Of a DNA stretch of 64,000 nt, positions 1 to 11,313 are shown in pieces. The DNA is from Pseudomaricurvus albidus (GTDB lineage: Bacteria; Pseudomonadota; Gammaproteobacteria; Pseudomonadales; Cellvibrionaceae). How positions within the stretch are numbered: the stretch's first letter is position 1; every line of letters begins with the position of its first letter. The DNA is taken from assembly GCF_018863235.1 (NCBI RefSeq), contig NZ_JAHKRS010000005.1, positions 1 through 64,000 on the forward strand. Reading direction: 5' to 3'. The position numbers and the translations under genes were made by a program. The notes beneath the pieces were generated by a model. That model saw only the letters and a program-made list of their open reading frames with translations. It made no database searches and had not been told where the DNA came from.

Positions 1-1
1 T

Positions 2-3000
2 GTTATCCCGATTACCGTCACCGATGCAGCCGGTGCAACCGATACACAGGATCTCACCATTACAGTCACCGGTACCAATGATGGTGCTGTGATCAGCGGT
101 GTGGATACGGGATCGATTACAGAAGATACCCTGGCCGGTCGTACCAAAACACTTTACGCTGGTGGCCAGTTAACGATCACAGACGTGGATGCAGGTGAAG
201 CCCAGTTTCAGCCTGCAACAGCTCCGGGCGATCAGGGTTATGGCTCGTTTTCACTGTTGGCCGATGGCAGCTGGACATACCTCGCTGATAATTCTAATCC
301 GGCTATTCAAAAGCTGGCGGCACATCAGCAGGTCACTGATTCAATCACAGTACAAAGCGCGGATGGTACGCAGCACATCGTGACAGTGACCATCATCGGC
401 ACCAACGATGCACCGATTATCAGCAAAACCCTGACGCCGGTTTCCATAAACGAAACCGACGCTCTCAATTTTCGTGTGCCCGCCAACGCTTTCACCGACA
501 TCGACGGCGACCACATCACTTTAAGTGCAACCTTGGCGGATGGCAGTCCATTGCCGTCCTGGTTGCATTTTAATCCGGCAACACAGACGTTTACCGGTCA
601 TCCGGATCACGCTGATGATGGCTCGGTCAGTGTTCGGATCAGTGCAGTCGATCCCTCCGGTGCTGAAGCACACCAGAACTTTTCACTCACGGTGGTCGAC
701 AATGTGGCGCCCAACGCGCCGACACTCAATCCACTGAATCCAAACAACCCCGGTATTCCATATATAGCCACTGGTACACCGACCTTCACGGGTACTGCTG
801 AACCCGGAAGCCTGATCTCCATCCTGGATGGAACCAGGGTTCTCGGAACCGTGACCGCAGACGATAAAGGACATTTTACTTTTCAGCCAACCCAGCCCCT
901 CACCGATGGTGATCACGCGTTTTCCATCACGGCCACTGATACTGCGGGTAACCAATCATCTGCGAGTGCGCCCTTGCCGACCACCGTTGATACTCAGACC
1001 CGGCCTGAATTACAGATCGACAGCATCGATAACTCGCTGGAAGTACATCACGACACCACCGGTAGCCATCCTGTGCACGGTGCAAACCATCCCGGCCATA
1101 GTGCCCACTGGGCTTCCAATGCGGTGGAGGTCACATCCGGTGATGTGACCATACACGGTGTTTCCACAGGCGTTACAGACGGCTCTACCGTCACTGTACA
1201 TCTGGTTGATAAGCTGAATAACGCCAATACATTTGATCTCACGACCACGGTCACCGGGGGACAGTGGTCAGTGACGGTTCCCCACACCCAGATCGACAAG
1301 GTGGGCACCCACGACTGGCAGGTCGAGGTGAGTGCAGCCGATCTCTTTGGCAATACAGTACACACCACAACCGAGATTATTGACGAGGATGGCCTCAGCA
1401 AAACGCTGAGTGAGAACGGTGCCGCTGCGAATTTGGATCTGCTTGGCGATAACGACGGTATACAGGTCGGGCAGGTGCTTTATTCGAACGACGGGGTGCA
1501 TTTCAGCAGTCAGTTGCCAGCCGGGGTCGCGCTTGATGCGGATGGTCATACCCTGCAGATCGATCCAGCTAACCCTGCGTTCGACCATCTCACACCAAAT
1601 GATGAGGCCAAGGTTTACGTCCGCTACCTACTGACAGAGACAGTGGGTAGTGCCTCTGAGCATATCTTTCAGTCTGCCGTGGTTACCGTAACCGGCAGCA
1701 ATGATGTGCCGGTCGTCACCGCCACTGATGTAGCCCATGCAGCAGATATAGGTGCTATTGATGAAGACAGCAGTAAAACCTTTACCACAGCAGAGCTGCT
1801 GAACCTGGTGGGTGCCAGCGACGCTGACGGCGACAGGCTGAGCATCAGTGCAGTCAACATCGATTCGCAGTACGGCGGCTTTACACAACAGGGGGATCAC
1901 TGGTTATTTACGCCAGCTGCCAATGTCCACCACGATGACATTCCGATTACGGTTCAGGTTTCTGACGGAACGGCTGAGACCGAAGCACATGCAATTTTGG
2001 ATCTCACGTCGGTAACTGATGCCGCCCAGGTATCTCTCGATATCTTGGCGGAGCAGTCCGTAGTCAACTTTAGTGGAACTGAAGCAGGCAGCGCTGAAAT
2101 CAAAAATATCCCCAACGCTCAGACACTCAATGCGCTAGCGGTAGAGTTAACGGTAGTTGGTGATGCCCAGCCCGCTGAAAATGGTTTGATGTTTGCCCTC
2201 AGTACGAATGATCTTCAGCAAGTCCTGAATATTGGTGGTTTCTGTGTTACAAAACCACAGAACCTGACAATTTTATTTGGAAACGGCACCACTTACGAAA
2301 CACACATTAATATGAATGCCGATCCGGGCTCGCACCGTTGGTCAATACTTTGGAATGGTGATTCAGGAACGCTTGATATTCTCAAAGATGGTCAGCCGAT
2401 ATGGCATGGCGATAATGTGGAAAAAGGTTACAGCCTTGAAGCAAACGACGCTGTTGCCACGATGGGTAATATCGCTTACCGGGATGATTACTTTGACCCT
2501 AACAATGACTGGAAGGGGGAGATATTCGATCTCTCGGTGGCTACAACCCTCGTCAATCCTGCAGCTTTGGCGAATGCGCCGTTACGTGATGTAGCCCATA
2601 CATCTGACCTGATGCTGGATGTGCGGGTCCAGGGCGGTCAGATTGTCGATAGTGCAAGACACAGCCCGATCACATTGACGGGTGCGGTCTCTACCGTTGA
2701 GGCGATGGTAGATACTCACGTGATCCCACCCAACCCCGGCGCGTTGCTGCACCTGAGCCCGACCATCACCACCCAGGACCCGTATGACCAGGTAACGGGT
2801 ATACACATTGGTGGTTTCGCGGCCGGCACCGTGCTGGACGATGGTCAGGGTCATCATCACACCATCACGGGCCCCACTGAGAGAGTCAATATCAGCGGCT
2901 GGACGCTCGGCGGGCTGACCGCACAGCTGCCCCAGGGTGATACCTCTAATATGCGTGTCACCCTGAATGTGGAAACCACCGGGCCGGACGGCACCCTAGC

Positions 3001-6000
3001 GTTATCCGATTTCAGCGCGGCTGTGATTCTCGATCCGACTGCGCCGGTACCTGATGCCACGGTTGGCGGGGAAGACACGAAAGCAACGGATGAAGACACT
3101 GCTGTATCCGGTGATCTGACTGTCAGCGATGCCGATGCTTCACAGGCCCACTTCACGATCCAGCATGATGTCGATGGCAACTACGGTAAGTTCAACGTCG
3201 ACGCCGACGGGCACTGGAGCTACGCGCCCGACAACCGTGCTGATCACCTGGCTGCCGGAGCACATGAAAGCGAGACCTTTACTGTTACCACAACGGATGG
3301 CACAACACACGAGGTGGTCATCAACCTCACTGGCACCGACGATCCGGGACGCTTGATAGCCTCCACGCCTCACCCTGCAGACCTGGCTCAGCCCGATAAG
3401 GCATCGGGTGGTGTGTTCAAGGTCGTGGATATTGATAACCCGAATCTGAGCGCGATACGCCAGGAGAATACCGCAGGTCACTACGGGACCTTCAAAATCG
3501 GCACCGGAGGCGTATGGTTTTATCAAGTTGACCCGACAACGCCGGACTCTCAGCAACTAGGCAATGGGCAAACTGCGCAGGAACATTTCACAGTTGAATA
3601 TTCTGATGGCAGCCAGCACACTCTGACTGTCGATATCTTGGGAACCAGCCACGGTCCCACCGTGATTAGCCAAGAAGTCAATTTGGGTAAGATGACGGAA
3701 GATACATCGCACAGTTTCTCCGAAACCGAGTTGCTGCAGATGTTTGGAGCCAGTACAGACGCCGGGGCCGACCTGCACGTGACTGACATCACGATAGATC
3801 CGCAGTACGGCAGTTTCAGTCATGAAAGTGACGGCAGCTGGACTTTTCATCCTGCTGCCAATGTGAGTGGTGACCATATTCCATTCACAATAACAGTGGG
3901 GGATGGGACTGCTAGCACCACCGGTGTCGGTGCCTTGGCTGTCACAAACATTCAGGATGCACCGACGGTCTCGATCACACCACTGTCGACCGACGAGGAC
4001 ACCCCATACTCGTTTAGCGCCGCCGACTTCGGTTTCACCGACGCGGATGCTGGCGACACGCTGAATCATGTCACCATCACTGGACTTCCCTCGGTTGCGG
4101 AAGGGCAATTGCTGCTTGATGGCAGCGCTGTTACTGCCAATCAACAGATCGATGTAGCAGACATCCCGAAACTGGTGTTCCAGCCTACGGCTGATTTCAA
4201 TGGCGATGTCGCTTTCAAATACACCGTCAATGATGGCCATGCGGACTCTGCCGAGGCGACAGGAAACCTATCGGTGCAAGCTGTCGATGATGTCGTGATG
4301 GTCACGGCAACTGATGGCGCTCACGCAGCCGATCTTGGTAGTACAGCTGAGGACACAGCCAAAACCTTTAGTGAAGCCCAACTGCTGCAACTGGTAGGTG
4401 CCCATGATGTGGATGGTGACACCTTGCATGTGAGCACAGTCGCTGTCGACGCTGCCGCCGGCACCTTTGCCAAGAACCCCGACGGCTCCTGGACCTTCAC
4501 CCCAACAGCAAATTTTGATGTTAGCCATTTACCGGTCACCATTGAGGTTACCGACGGCAACGGTATCACCCCGGCCTATGCGTTGATGGATATTTCTCCG
4601 GTCGCCGATACGCCGACTCTGGATATTTCTCTCGGTGGCAAGATTATTCTGACGCCCGTGGCTAGTCTCGCTACCGAAATGGGGGTGTCGACTGGTCAAA
4701 CTTTTCTTGGTTCAACGTTCGTAGACTTTAACGGCTTCTATGATAAACCTGTGCTTTACGGGTCAGCTGAAGACTTGGCACATGTGACCGCCATTAAGGC
4801 GGGAGGTGAAACGCTTCATCTAGGCGCTGAAGTTCATGACCCTGAGCATGGCACTGGACGAGAGATCGTTGGAAATTGGAATATCAGGGCCTTTGTGGAT
4901 AACTCCGGTGATGGCAGCGTAAAGCTAGTCGTGGATGATACTGCGCCGACCCAGATGACCTTCTCCATGCACTACACAGACGGGGAAGAGTTTGTGACGG
5001 ATGTTGCTGACTGGGCGGACTTCACGGTCGATCGCACTCCGACCACCGGCGGCAGCCCGTCCAACAACTTCTCGGCTACCATCGACGAGGACACCCCGTT
5101 ACCGCTATACCTCACCGTGGCGGATCCGGACACTTCAGAACAACTGACGATCACGATCTCCGGTCTGCCTGCCGGCGCCACCCTAAATGCCGGCACCGAT
5201 AACCACGATGGCTCCTGGACCCTGAGTCCAGAGCAATTGTCAGGTCTGCAGATGACCCCCGCCGCGAATTGGAATGGCGAGATCAACCTCGCCATCACAG
5301 TCACAAGCACCGACGGCAGCAGCCATGCTGACACTACCAGCAATTTGAAGATAGCCGTCAACCCGGTGGAGGATCTCTCGACGGTCTCGGGCGAGGACCT
5401 TCGTGATGTCACTGAGGGCGTGAACGCCGGGCATCATGACCTTACAGTCAACGTTGTCGAGGGTTACCATAACAAATTTACGGGCCATACTCTGGCACCT
5501 GTGACGCTTGGCGATACAGCCACAGGGCAAATTTTTATCCCTATTGGTGGCCTCGATTCCAGCGGGATACAATTTCAGGTAGCCGGGTTTTCCGACTCGC
5601 TCCTGGTACGTTATGGCCACCACTTCGTTAATCTGGGTAATCCCGACTATGGCTTCCACGGTTATGCGGTCGTAGCGGACAATGATAAAGCCCTGTCGAT
5701 TACGGCCAGTTATTCTGGGCTCGGTGCGCAATCGGAGATCGGCGGGGATCTGCATATTCAAGATGTTGATACCCCGGCGGCGACCTTTGTCGAGGTGAAT
5801 GGAGCAGCTGGCGACCAAGGCTACGGTCAATTTAGCATGCACAATGGGCACTGGACCTTCGTGCCCGGTCCCAATGCTGAGGCGTTGCCCGACGGTCAGA
5901 AGGCCACCGAGACATTCACTTTTCATACTTCGGATGGTACCGAACATCAGGTGGTGATTAACCTCACCGGCAGTGATTCGGAATCACGATTTACCGGTTC

Positions 6001-9000
6001 ACTGTCGGGGACCATCCAATCAAGTGCGGAACTCACTGCTCAGGATCAGGCAAGTGGTAGCCTGGGCATCTTCGATCCTGATGCCGGCACCACCCAACCG
6101 ACGTTACCTGATATTACCAGCCAAGCTGGCGACAATGGTTATGGGCACTTCTCTTTACAAGATGGGCACTGGACCTACACACCGGACGAAGCAGCCGTCG
6201 CCCCATTAACAATACACGAACATGTGCAGGACTCCCTCACCATCCATGCCAGCGATGGCCGTGAAGTCGTCATCACTGTCGATATTACCGGTAGCAACTC
6301 TGCCCCGACCGTATCTGGCAGCGTGCACCTATCCAATCTTGGCGATGAATCCCCGGTAACGATAACCGAAGCACAGTTACTATCACACGCTTCCGACATC
6401 GATCTCGATGCTAACGAGTCGCTGAGCGTTAGTGGGGTCACAGTCGATCACGGTAGCATCACTCACCACAATGATGGCACCTGGACCTTCACTCCGGAAC
6501 AAGGTTATACCGGCAGCGTCCAATTCAGTTACCAGGTAGAAGACCAGCATCATGGCGTCACGCACGCCTCTGCCGAGCTGACAATAGTTGATAACGATTT
6601 GGTTCCAACCGTTACTGCGACCGACAGTGCTCATGCCGCTGATTTAGGTAATACCGCTGAAGATACAACCATGACCTTCACTGAGGCCGATCTTCTGTCT
6701 AAGGTAGGCGCACACGATTCTGACGCAACAGATACGCTCAGTATCAGTGACATTACCTCACCTCATGGTAGTTTCACCAAGTTAGCCACTGGTGATTGGG
6801 AGTTTACGCCTGAAGCTAACTACCATGGCGATGATGTGGCTGTCAGTATTCAGGTGAGCGATGGAAGCCTTTCAACCACAGCACAAGCGATAATCGATAT
6901 TACCTCTGTCACTGATGCGCCGATTATTAGCGCTTCGGTCACTGGCGTATCGACCATCACTCGTCAGGTTGAGACACCTGTGCAATCCCTGGTCGAAACA
7001 GCGACTGGCACTACAGATACCCCATTGGATCTCTCGTACTTAGAAGCTTCGGGCACGGATGGAATGCTCGGTAACACTGTCGCTTTTACCGTTCCATCCG
7101 GGGTTGATAATCACTGTATAACAGGCTTATTGATCGACGGCCAACTGGTGAGTGGTGATCCTGTTTACTGTGGGTTATACGACAGTAACAATCAGGATAC
7201 GGTGGTCTTTCCCGATCTTGATGTTGCTACTTTCATGAATGCTCGGAACATCACTTTCCAATTTGCCGATAATGCGCCTGCGGAGCTTGATATCAAGATT
7301 ACTTACGATTGGGGTGCAATAGGCTGGTCAGAAACTGAAACAGGTTTGCTTATGCAGGAAGCAGGCAGCTTACATATTGATCGGCATGGCACCGTTATGG
7401 AAATGCGAGAGACCGAAATCATGGCCTCTCCTGAAGACTCGCCGATTTCGCTTGATATTGATGTGCAGGCGGCAGCGGCCGATGACCAGTTGGTCAGTAT
7501 TGTGATGACGGGCATACCTGACGGAGCCACCCTGTCAGCAGGTAGTCATAACGCAGATGGCTCCTGGACATTAGCACCTGCGGATTTGGCGGGTTTAACA
7601 CTGACACCGGCTCAGGATTGGCGGGGGGACATCGATCTTCAAATTGTTGCTAAAACGTCAGATGGCACCCAAGAAGCGGAACAAAGCTCGACTCTCAGCG
7701 TGACTGTGGCGCCAGTTGCCGATGTGCCTACGGTCACAGTGAGTGCGGTGAGGAATGACGAAGATTCTACCTTCGACTTGGATATTCAATTGGGTGGGCA
7801 TTTTGATGCCCACGAAAGCCAAAGCATAGAAATTTCGGGCATCCCTGTTGGCAGTTCTTTGAGTGCGGGGACATCAAGAGCGGATGGTGTTTGGGTACTC
7901 ACACCTCAGGAACTGCCAAATTTATCGCTGACACTGCCTAAAGACTATGAAACCAGCTTAACGCTTGATGTAAAGGGTGTTGCTACCGATGAAGGGGGGG
8001 TTACAGGCAGTCAAACAGTACAGATGTCTGTTGAGGTTAATCCTTTAGAAGACGCGCCTGATGTTCGTCTAACATCAACTCCGGAGTTTAACGAAGATAC
8101 ATCTTATACCTTTCAACCGTCTGATTTCGGATTTCATGATGTAGATTCTGCCGATTCGCTACACCATGTGACACTGACCCAGCTCCCTGCTTCTGGTGTT
8201 TTGTTATTGAACGGTCAAGCCGTAACAACCGGGCAGCAGATTGACGCGGCTGATATTCCTCATCTGGTGTTTCAGCCAACGCAGGATTTTCAAGGTCAAC
8301 TCTCTTTGGGCTTCACTGTTAATGATGGTCAGCTTGATTCTGCTGAATCCGTTATGAGATTGGACGTCATCAACGTTAATGACGCGGCCACCTTTACTGG
8401 TGATAAAACCGGCAGCATGACTGACGATAAGGACGCTCTTGCGACGATATCCGGACAGTTGACTGTGCATGACATTGATTCTGACCATCGTATTACGGTT
8501 CACTCCTACACAGGAGTAGAGACTTACCAGGGTTCAAATGGTTGGGGGTCGTTAAAGATTGATCCAGATGGTAACTGGGAGTACACGCTTAACGATCACA
8601 CTATGGAATTACCCGAGGGTAAAGTGGTGACTGATAGCGTTACTGTTCACAGCGTTGACGGCACCCCTCAGGTGATTACCGTGACCATTACGGGCACCAA
8701 TCAGGCCCCAATCGCCGGAGCTACGGTACATTTACCCGATGAAACCAGTGGCACACCGTTTACCATTAGTGAAGAGGCATTATTAGCTACTGCTCATGAT
8801 GTTGACCTGCAAGCCGGTGAAGAACTCTCTGTTCATAACCTCCATGCAGGTTTTTCTAGTGTCACCGACAACGGCGATGGTACCTTCACGATAACGCCAC
8901 AAAGTGGCTATACCGGTGAAATACAGATTTCATTTGAAGTGCATGATCCTCAAGGTGGTGTAGTGCAATCACTTGCTCTACTCGATATTTTACCTTCACC

Positions 9001-9361
9001 GACAATTACTGATGTAGCTAGCTCCAGTGATACTGTCGCCTCACAGTCGGACACCACAGCATTGCCGGAGCCGCCACTGCATGACTACATGCAATATGCC
9101 AGTATGGATGACAGCGGGTTGATGGAATCAGCGCCGGCTGAGGTGGCACATCTGGAAGATTATCTGGATCTGGCCGGTGTTGCTGCCAGCGATATCTTGC
9201 AGCCGGTCGATGTGCCGATGGCTCCAGATATAGATGGTCTGGATTCTACAGCAAGCGATTCATTACCTGGGCATCAAGACGCACAGGATCTTATTGATTC
9301 GATGCCGGTAGATTGGTCTGTGGATCATTATATCGATGATAGTCAACACCACGGTGGTTGA
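2..9361 (+). CDS. Giant VCBS/cadherin-repeat adhesin, 3' portion (5' end outside window)
   Basis: The frame is open from base 2, so the gene starts upstream; about 3119 residues are visible. It is a chain of extracellular beta-sandwich modules: VCBS-type repeats (for example about 100-420, 3060-3345, 5740-5980, 6000-6300 and 8400-8710), a dystroglycan-type cadherin domain (about 430-690), a bacterial Ig-like domain (about 700-1000), and cadherin-like modules opening with TATDxAHAADxG (near 1714, 4303 and 6611). Many modules carry the acidic D-x-D and E-D-T motifs typical of calcium-binding repeats. Several non-repeat inserts interrupt the chain; the one at about 2030-2560 looks like a LamG/concanavalin fold. 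Cysteines are very rare. The C-terminus is acidic (DYMQYA, LEDYLDLAG) and no GGxGxD RTX nonapeptides are visible. The family is usually exported by type I secretion; adhesion or biofilm function is inferred. Confidence 0.9.
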   Translation, partial: VIPITVTDAAGATDTQDLTITVTGTNDGAVISGVDTGSITEDTLAGRTKTLYAGGQLTITDVDAGEAQFQPATAPGDQGYGSFSLLADGSWTYLADNSNPAIQKLAAHQQVTDSITVQSADGTQHIVTVTIIGTNDAPIISKTLTPVSINETDALNFRVPANAFTDIDGDHITLSATLADGSPLPSWLHFNPATQTFTGHPDHADDGSVSVRISAVDPSGAEAHQNFSLTVVDNVAPNAPTLNPLNPNNPGIPYIATGTPTFTGTAEPGSLISILDGTRVLGTVTADDKGHFTFQPTQPLTDGDHAFSITATDTAGNQSSASAPLPTTVDTQTRPELQIDSIDNSLEVHHDTTGSHPVHGANHPGHSAHWASNAVEVTSGDVTIHGVSTGVTDGSTVTVHLVDKLNNANTFDLTTTVTGGQWSVTVPHTQIDKVGTHDWQVEVSAADLFGNTVHTTTEIIDEDGLSKTLSENGAAANLDLLGDNDGIQVGQVLYSNDGVHFSSQLPAGVALDADGHTLQIDPANPAFDHLTPNDEAKVYVRYLLTETVGSASEHIFQSAVVTVTGSNDVPVVTATDVAHAADIGAIDEDSSKTFTTAELLNLVGASDADGDRLSISAVNIDSQYGGFTQQGDHWLFTPAANVHHDDIPITVQVSDGTAETEAHAILDLTSVTDAAQVSLDILAEQSVVNFSGTEAGSAEIKNIPNAQTLNALAVELTVVGDAQPAENGLMFALSTNDLQQVLNIGGFCVTKPQNLTILFGNGTTYETHINMNADPGSHRWSILWNGDSGTLDILKDGQPIWHGDNVEKGYSLEANDAVATMGNIAYRDDYFDPNNDWKGEIFDLSVATTLVNPAALANAPLRDVAHTSDLMLDVRVQGGQIVDSARHSPITLTGAVSTVEAMVDTHVIPPNPGALLHLSPTITTQDPYDQVTGIHIGGFAAGTVLDDGQGHHHTITGPTERVNISGWTLGGLTAQLPQGDTSNMRVTLNVETTGPDGTLALSDFSAAVILDPTAPVPDATVGGEDTKATDEDTAVSGDLTVSDADASQAHFTIQHDVDGNYGKFNVDADGHWSYAPDNRADHLAAGAHESETFTVTTTDGTTHEVVINLTGTDDPGRLIASTPHPADLAQPDKASGGVFKVVDIDNPNLSAIRQENTAGHYGTFKIGTGGVWFYQVDPTTPDSQQLGNGQTAQEHFTVEYSDGSQHTLTVDILGTSHGPTVISQEVNLGKMTEDTSHSFSETELLQMFGASTDAGADLHVTDITIDPQYGSFSHESDGSWTFHPAANVSGDHIPFTITVGDGTASTTGVGALAVTNIQDAPTVSITPLSTDEDTPYSFSAADFGFTDADAGDTLNHVTITGLPSVAEGQLLLDGSAVTANQQIDVADIPKLVFQPTADFNGDVAFKYTVNDGHADSAEATGNLSVQAVDDVVMVTATDGAHAADLGSTAEDTAKTFSEAQLLQLVGAHDVDGDTLHVSTVAVDAAAGTFAKNPDGSWTFTPTANFDVSHLPVTIEVTDGNGITPAYALMDISPVADTPTLDISLGGKIILTPVASLATEMGVSTGQTFLGSTFVDFNGFYDKPVLYGSAEDLAHVTAIKAGGETLHLGAEVHDPEHGTGREIVGNWNIRAFVDNSGDGSVKLVVDDTAPTQMTFSMHYTDGEEFVTDVADWADFTVDRTPTTGGSPSNNFSATIDEDTPLPLYLTVADPDTSEQLTITISGLPAGATLNAGTDNHDGSWTLSPEQLSGLQMTPAANWNGEINLAITVTSTDGSSHADTTSNLKIAVNPVEDLSTVSGEDLRDVTEGVNAGHHDLTVNVVEGYHNKFTGHTLAPVTLGDTATGQIFIPIGGLDSSGIQFQVAGFSDSLLVRYGHHFVNLGNPDYGFHGYAVVADNDKALSITASYSGLGAQSEIGGDLHIQDVDTPAATFVEVNGAAGDQGYGQFSMHNGHWTFVPGPNAEALPDGQKATETFTFHTSDGTEHQVVINLTGSDSESRFTGSLSGTIQSSAELTAQDQASGSLGIFDPDAGTTQPTLPDITSQAGDNGYGHFSLQDGHWTYTPDEAAVAPLTIHEHVQDSLTIHASDGREVVITVDITGSNSAPTVSGSVHLSNLGDESPVTITEAQLLSHASDIDLDANESLSVSGVTVDHGSITHHNDGTWTFTPEQGYTGSVQFSYQVEDQHHGVTHASAELTIVDNDLVPTVTATDSAHAADLGNTAEDTTMTFTEADLLSKVGAHDSDATDTLSISDITSPHGSFTKLATGDWEFTPEANYHGDDVAVSIQVSDGSLSTTAQAIIDITSVTDAPIISASVTGVSTITRQVETPVQSLVETATGTTDTPLDLSYLEASGTDGMLGNTVAFTVPSGVDNHCITGLLIDGQLVSGDPVYCGLYDSNNQDTVVFPDLDVATFMNARNITFQFADNAPAELDIKITYDWGAIGWSETETGLLMQEAGSLHIDRHGTVMEMRETEIMASPEDSPISLDIDVQAAAADDQLVSIVMTGIPDGATLSAGSHNADGSWTLAPADLAGLTLTPAQDWRGDIDLQIVAKTSDGTQEAEQSSTLSVTVAPVADVPTVTVSAVRNDEDSTFDLDIQLGGHFDAHESQSIEISGIPVGSSLSAGTSRADGVWVLTPQELPNLSLTLPKDYETSLTLDVKGVATDEGGVTGSQTVQMSVEVNPLEDAPDVRLTSTPEFNEDTSYTFQPSDFGFHDVDSADSLHHVTLTQLPASGVLLLNGQAVTTGQQIDAADIPHLVFQPTQDFQGQLSLGFTVNDGQLDSAESVMRLDVINVNDAATFTGDKTGSMTDDKDALATISGQLTVHDIDSDHRITVHSYTGVETYQGSNGWGSLKIDPDGNWEYTLNDHTMELPEGKVVTDSVTVHSVDGTPQVITVTITGTNQAPIAGATVHLPDETSGTPFTISEEALLATAHDVDLQAGEELSVHNLHAGFSSVTDNGDGTFTITPQSGYTGEIQISFEVHDPQGGVVQSLALLDILPSPTITDVASSSDTVASQSDTTALPEPPLHDYMQYASMDDSGLMESAPAEVAHLEDYLDLAGVAASDILQPVDVPMAPDIDGLDSTASDSLPGHQDAQDLIDSMPVDWSVDHYIDDSQHHGG
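2030..2560 (+). other. LamG/concanavalin-like insert within the adhesin
   Basis: Between cadherin-like modules the protein changes character: a stretch with the alternating strands of a jelly roll, including the segments GLMFALSTND, HRWSILWNGDSGTLDILKDG and KGEIFDLSV. This is the usual look of LamG or pentraxin-type carbohydrate-binding domains. It contains one of the few cysteines in the protein. The domain name is an inference from pattern only. Confidence 0.5.
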
Positions 9362-9608
9362 TGCACCTATCCAACTGGTCTTTTCGTTGCTCGGCACGAG
9401 GGCAAAAGATTCGACATTTGATGATTTCAATCACCATGGTCAATAGTCAAAGTGGGCTAATCTGTTGTAGTTGATTGTTTAACGGGGCGATATCAGCGAA
9501 AATAGCGTCCCTTTAAACAACCCCAACAGGTTTACCCGCGCAATTCCCGTTGCACAGCAAGGTCCTCAGTGGGTGGAAATCTGTCAATAACCCGGAAAAC
9601 CAGCCCAG

Positions 9609-11195
9609 ATGTCAAACGCCGCATTCCAGCAACAAGTCGCCAAACGACGCACTTTCGCCATCATTTCCCACCCGGATGCTGGTAAAACCACCATTACCGA
9701 GAAACTGCTGCTGTTGGGCCAGTTGATTCAGGTGGCCGGTTCGGTGAAGGGCAAGGGCGCAGATCGTCACGCCACGTCTGACTGGATGGGGATGGAGCAG
9801 GAGCGGGGAATTTCCGTGACCTCGTCGGTGATGCAGTTTCCCTATCGGGATCGCATGGTCAATCTGCTGGATACCCCGGGGCACGAGGATTTCTCTGAGG
9901 ATACTTACCGCACCCTGACGGCTGTGGATTCCGCCCTGATGGTGGTGGATGGCGCCAAGGGTGTGGAAGACCGGACCATCAAGCTGATGGAAGTTTGTCG
10001 TCTTCGCGATACGCCAATTATCAGTTTTGTAAACAAAATGGACCGCGATATCCGCGATCCGATTGAATTGCTGGATGAGATCGAAGACGTCCTCAAAATC
10101 GAGGGTGCCCCGATCAACTGGCCCATCGGTATGGGCAAGGAGTTCAAGGGCGTTTACAACCTCTATACCGACACTATTCATGTGTTTGAGCGTGGCTCCA
10201 ACTATGTGATTCCGGAAGATATTCAGATCAAGGGCCTTGCCAGCGAGGAAGCCAAACAGCTGCTGGGGGTGTATTACGATGATTTTCTGGAAGAAATTGA
10301 ATTGGTGCGCGGCGCCAGCCACGAGTTCGATATCGAGGCTTTTCTGGCGGGCAAACTGACACCCGTATTTTTTGGGACTGCACTGGCAAACTTTGGCGTG
10401 CGGGAAATGCTGGACGGTTTTGTGGAGTGGGCACCGGCACCTCTGCCAAGACCGACTGAAACCCGTGAGGTGACGGCCAATGAAGAGGCCTTCTCCGGAT
10501 TTGTGTTTAAGATTCAGGCCAATATGGATCCGAAACACCGTGACCGTGTTGCGTTTATGCGTATCTGTTCGGGCTCTTACAAAAAGGGCATGAAGATGAA
10601 ACACACCCGTCTTGGCAAGGATGTCAAAATTGCCGATGCGGTGAGCTTCAAGGCCGGTGAGCGGGTCATGGTGGACGAGGCTTTCTCGGGAGATATTATT
10701 GGCCTGCACAACCACGGTACCATCCAGATTGGAGACACCTTCACCGAAGGGGAAGTTCTTAAATACACGGGTATCCCGCACTTTGCGCCGGAGCTGTTCC
10801 GTAAAATTCGACTGAAAGACCCCCTCAAAACCAAGCAGCTGCAAAAAGGTTTGCAGCAGTTGTCCGAAGAAGGTTCCACTCAGGTTTTCTTCCCTGAGCG
10901 CTCCAACGACATCGTGGTGGGTGCGGTTGGTGTTCTGCAATTTGAAGTGGTTGCCTATCGCTTGAAAGACGAATACAAGGTTGAAGCGATTTATGAGCCG
11001 GTCAGCGTCAACACTGCTCGCTGGGTCGAGTGTGACGATGACAAGAAGTTCGAAGAATTCAAGCGCAAGTGTGCGGACAATCTGGCGATCGATGGCGGTG
11101 GGCACTTGACCTATCTGGCGCCGACGCGTGTGAATCTGGCACTAACCGAAGAACGATATCCCGAAGTGCGCTTCCGTGCGACCCGGGAGCACTGA
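9609..11195 (+). CDS. prfC: Peptide chain release factor 3
   Basis: RF3 is the class II GTPase that removes RF1/RF2 from the ribosome after peptide release. The 528-residue length matches the family. The GTPase motifs are intact: P-loop SHPDAGKTT (residues 20-28), the switch region with [16 protein letters not shown] near residue 90 and NKMDRD near 142. Elongation-factor-like domains II and III follow, ending VRFRATREH. It starts at ATG 9609 after 247 bases with no other gene. It is followed by a long inverted repeat before the acyltransferase gene. Codon use is ordinary for the window, and nothing suggests transfer. A long open frame on the opposite strand is a shadow of this gene. Confidence 0.98.
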   Translation: MSNAAFQQQVAKRRTFAIISHPDAGKTTITEKLLLLGQLIQVAGSVKGKGADRHATSDWMGMEQERGISVTSSVMQFPYRDRMVNLLDTPGHEDFSEDTYRTLTAVDSALMVVDGAKGVEDRTIKLMEVCRLRDTPIISFVNKMDRDIRDPIELLDEIEDVLKIEGAPINWPIGMGKEFKGVYNLYTDTIHVFERGSNYVIPEDIQIKGLASEEAKQLLGVYYDDFLEEIELVRGASHEFDIEAFLAGKLTPVFFGTALANFGVREMLDGFVEWAPAPLPRPTETREVTANEEAFSGFVFKIQANMDPKHRDRVAFMRICSGSYKKGMKMKHTRLGKDVKIADAVSFKAGERVMVDEAFSGDIIGLHNHGTIQIGDTFTEGEVLKYTGIPHFAPELFRKIRLKDPLKTKQLQKGLQQLSEEGSTQVFFPERSNDIVVGAVGVLQFEVVAYRLKDEYKVEAIYEPVSVNTARWVECDDDKKFEEFKRKCADNLAIDGGGHLTYLAPTRVNLALTEERYPEVRFRATREH

Positions 11196-11239
11196 TTGAT
11201 AACACATTAATAGATAAGAAAAGATGAAAACCCTGTATT

Positions 11240-11278
11240 GGCCTGGTGAGCGGGGGAGAACGCTCGCCCGCTGAGGCC
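11240..11278. repeat. Interrupted inverted repeat between prfC and the acyltransferase gene
   Basis: GGCCT (11240-11244) pairs with AGGCC (11274-11278), and inside it AGCGGG (11249-11254) pairs with CCCGCT (11267-11272). There is no T-run after it, so it is not a classical intrinsic terminator. It ends two bases before the ATG at 11281, which argues that translation of the next gene begins at 11314 instead. Confidence 0.5.
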
Positions 11279-11313
11279 ATATGGGGTCGATTGAGAGAGA
11301 TAGAGTATTCATC

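Noticed and set aside
9612-11105. A 497-residue open frame opposite prfC
   Set aside because: It lies wholly antisense to a confidently identified gene, has no ribosome-binding site and shows no recognisable domain; it follows from codon use of prfC.
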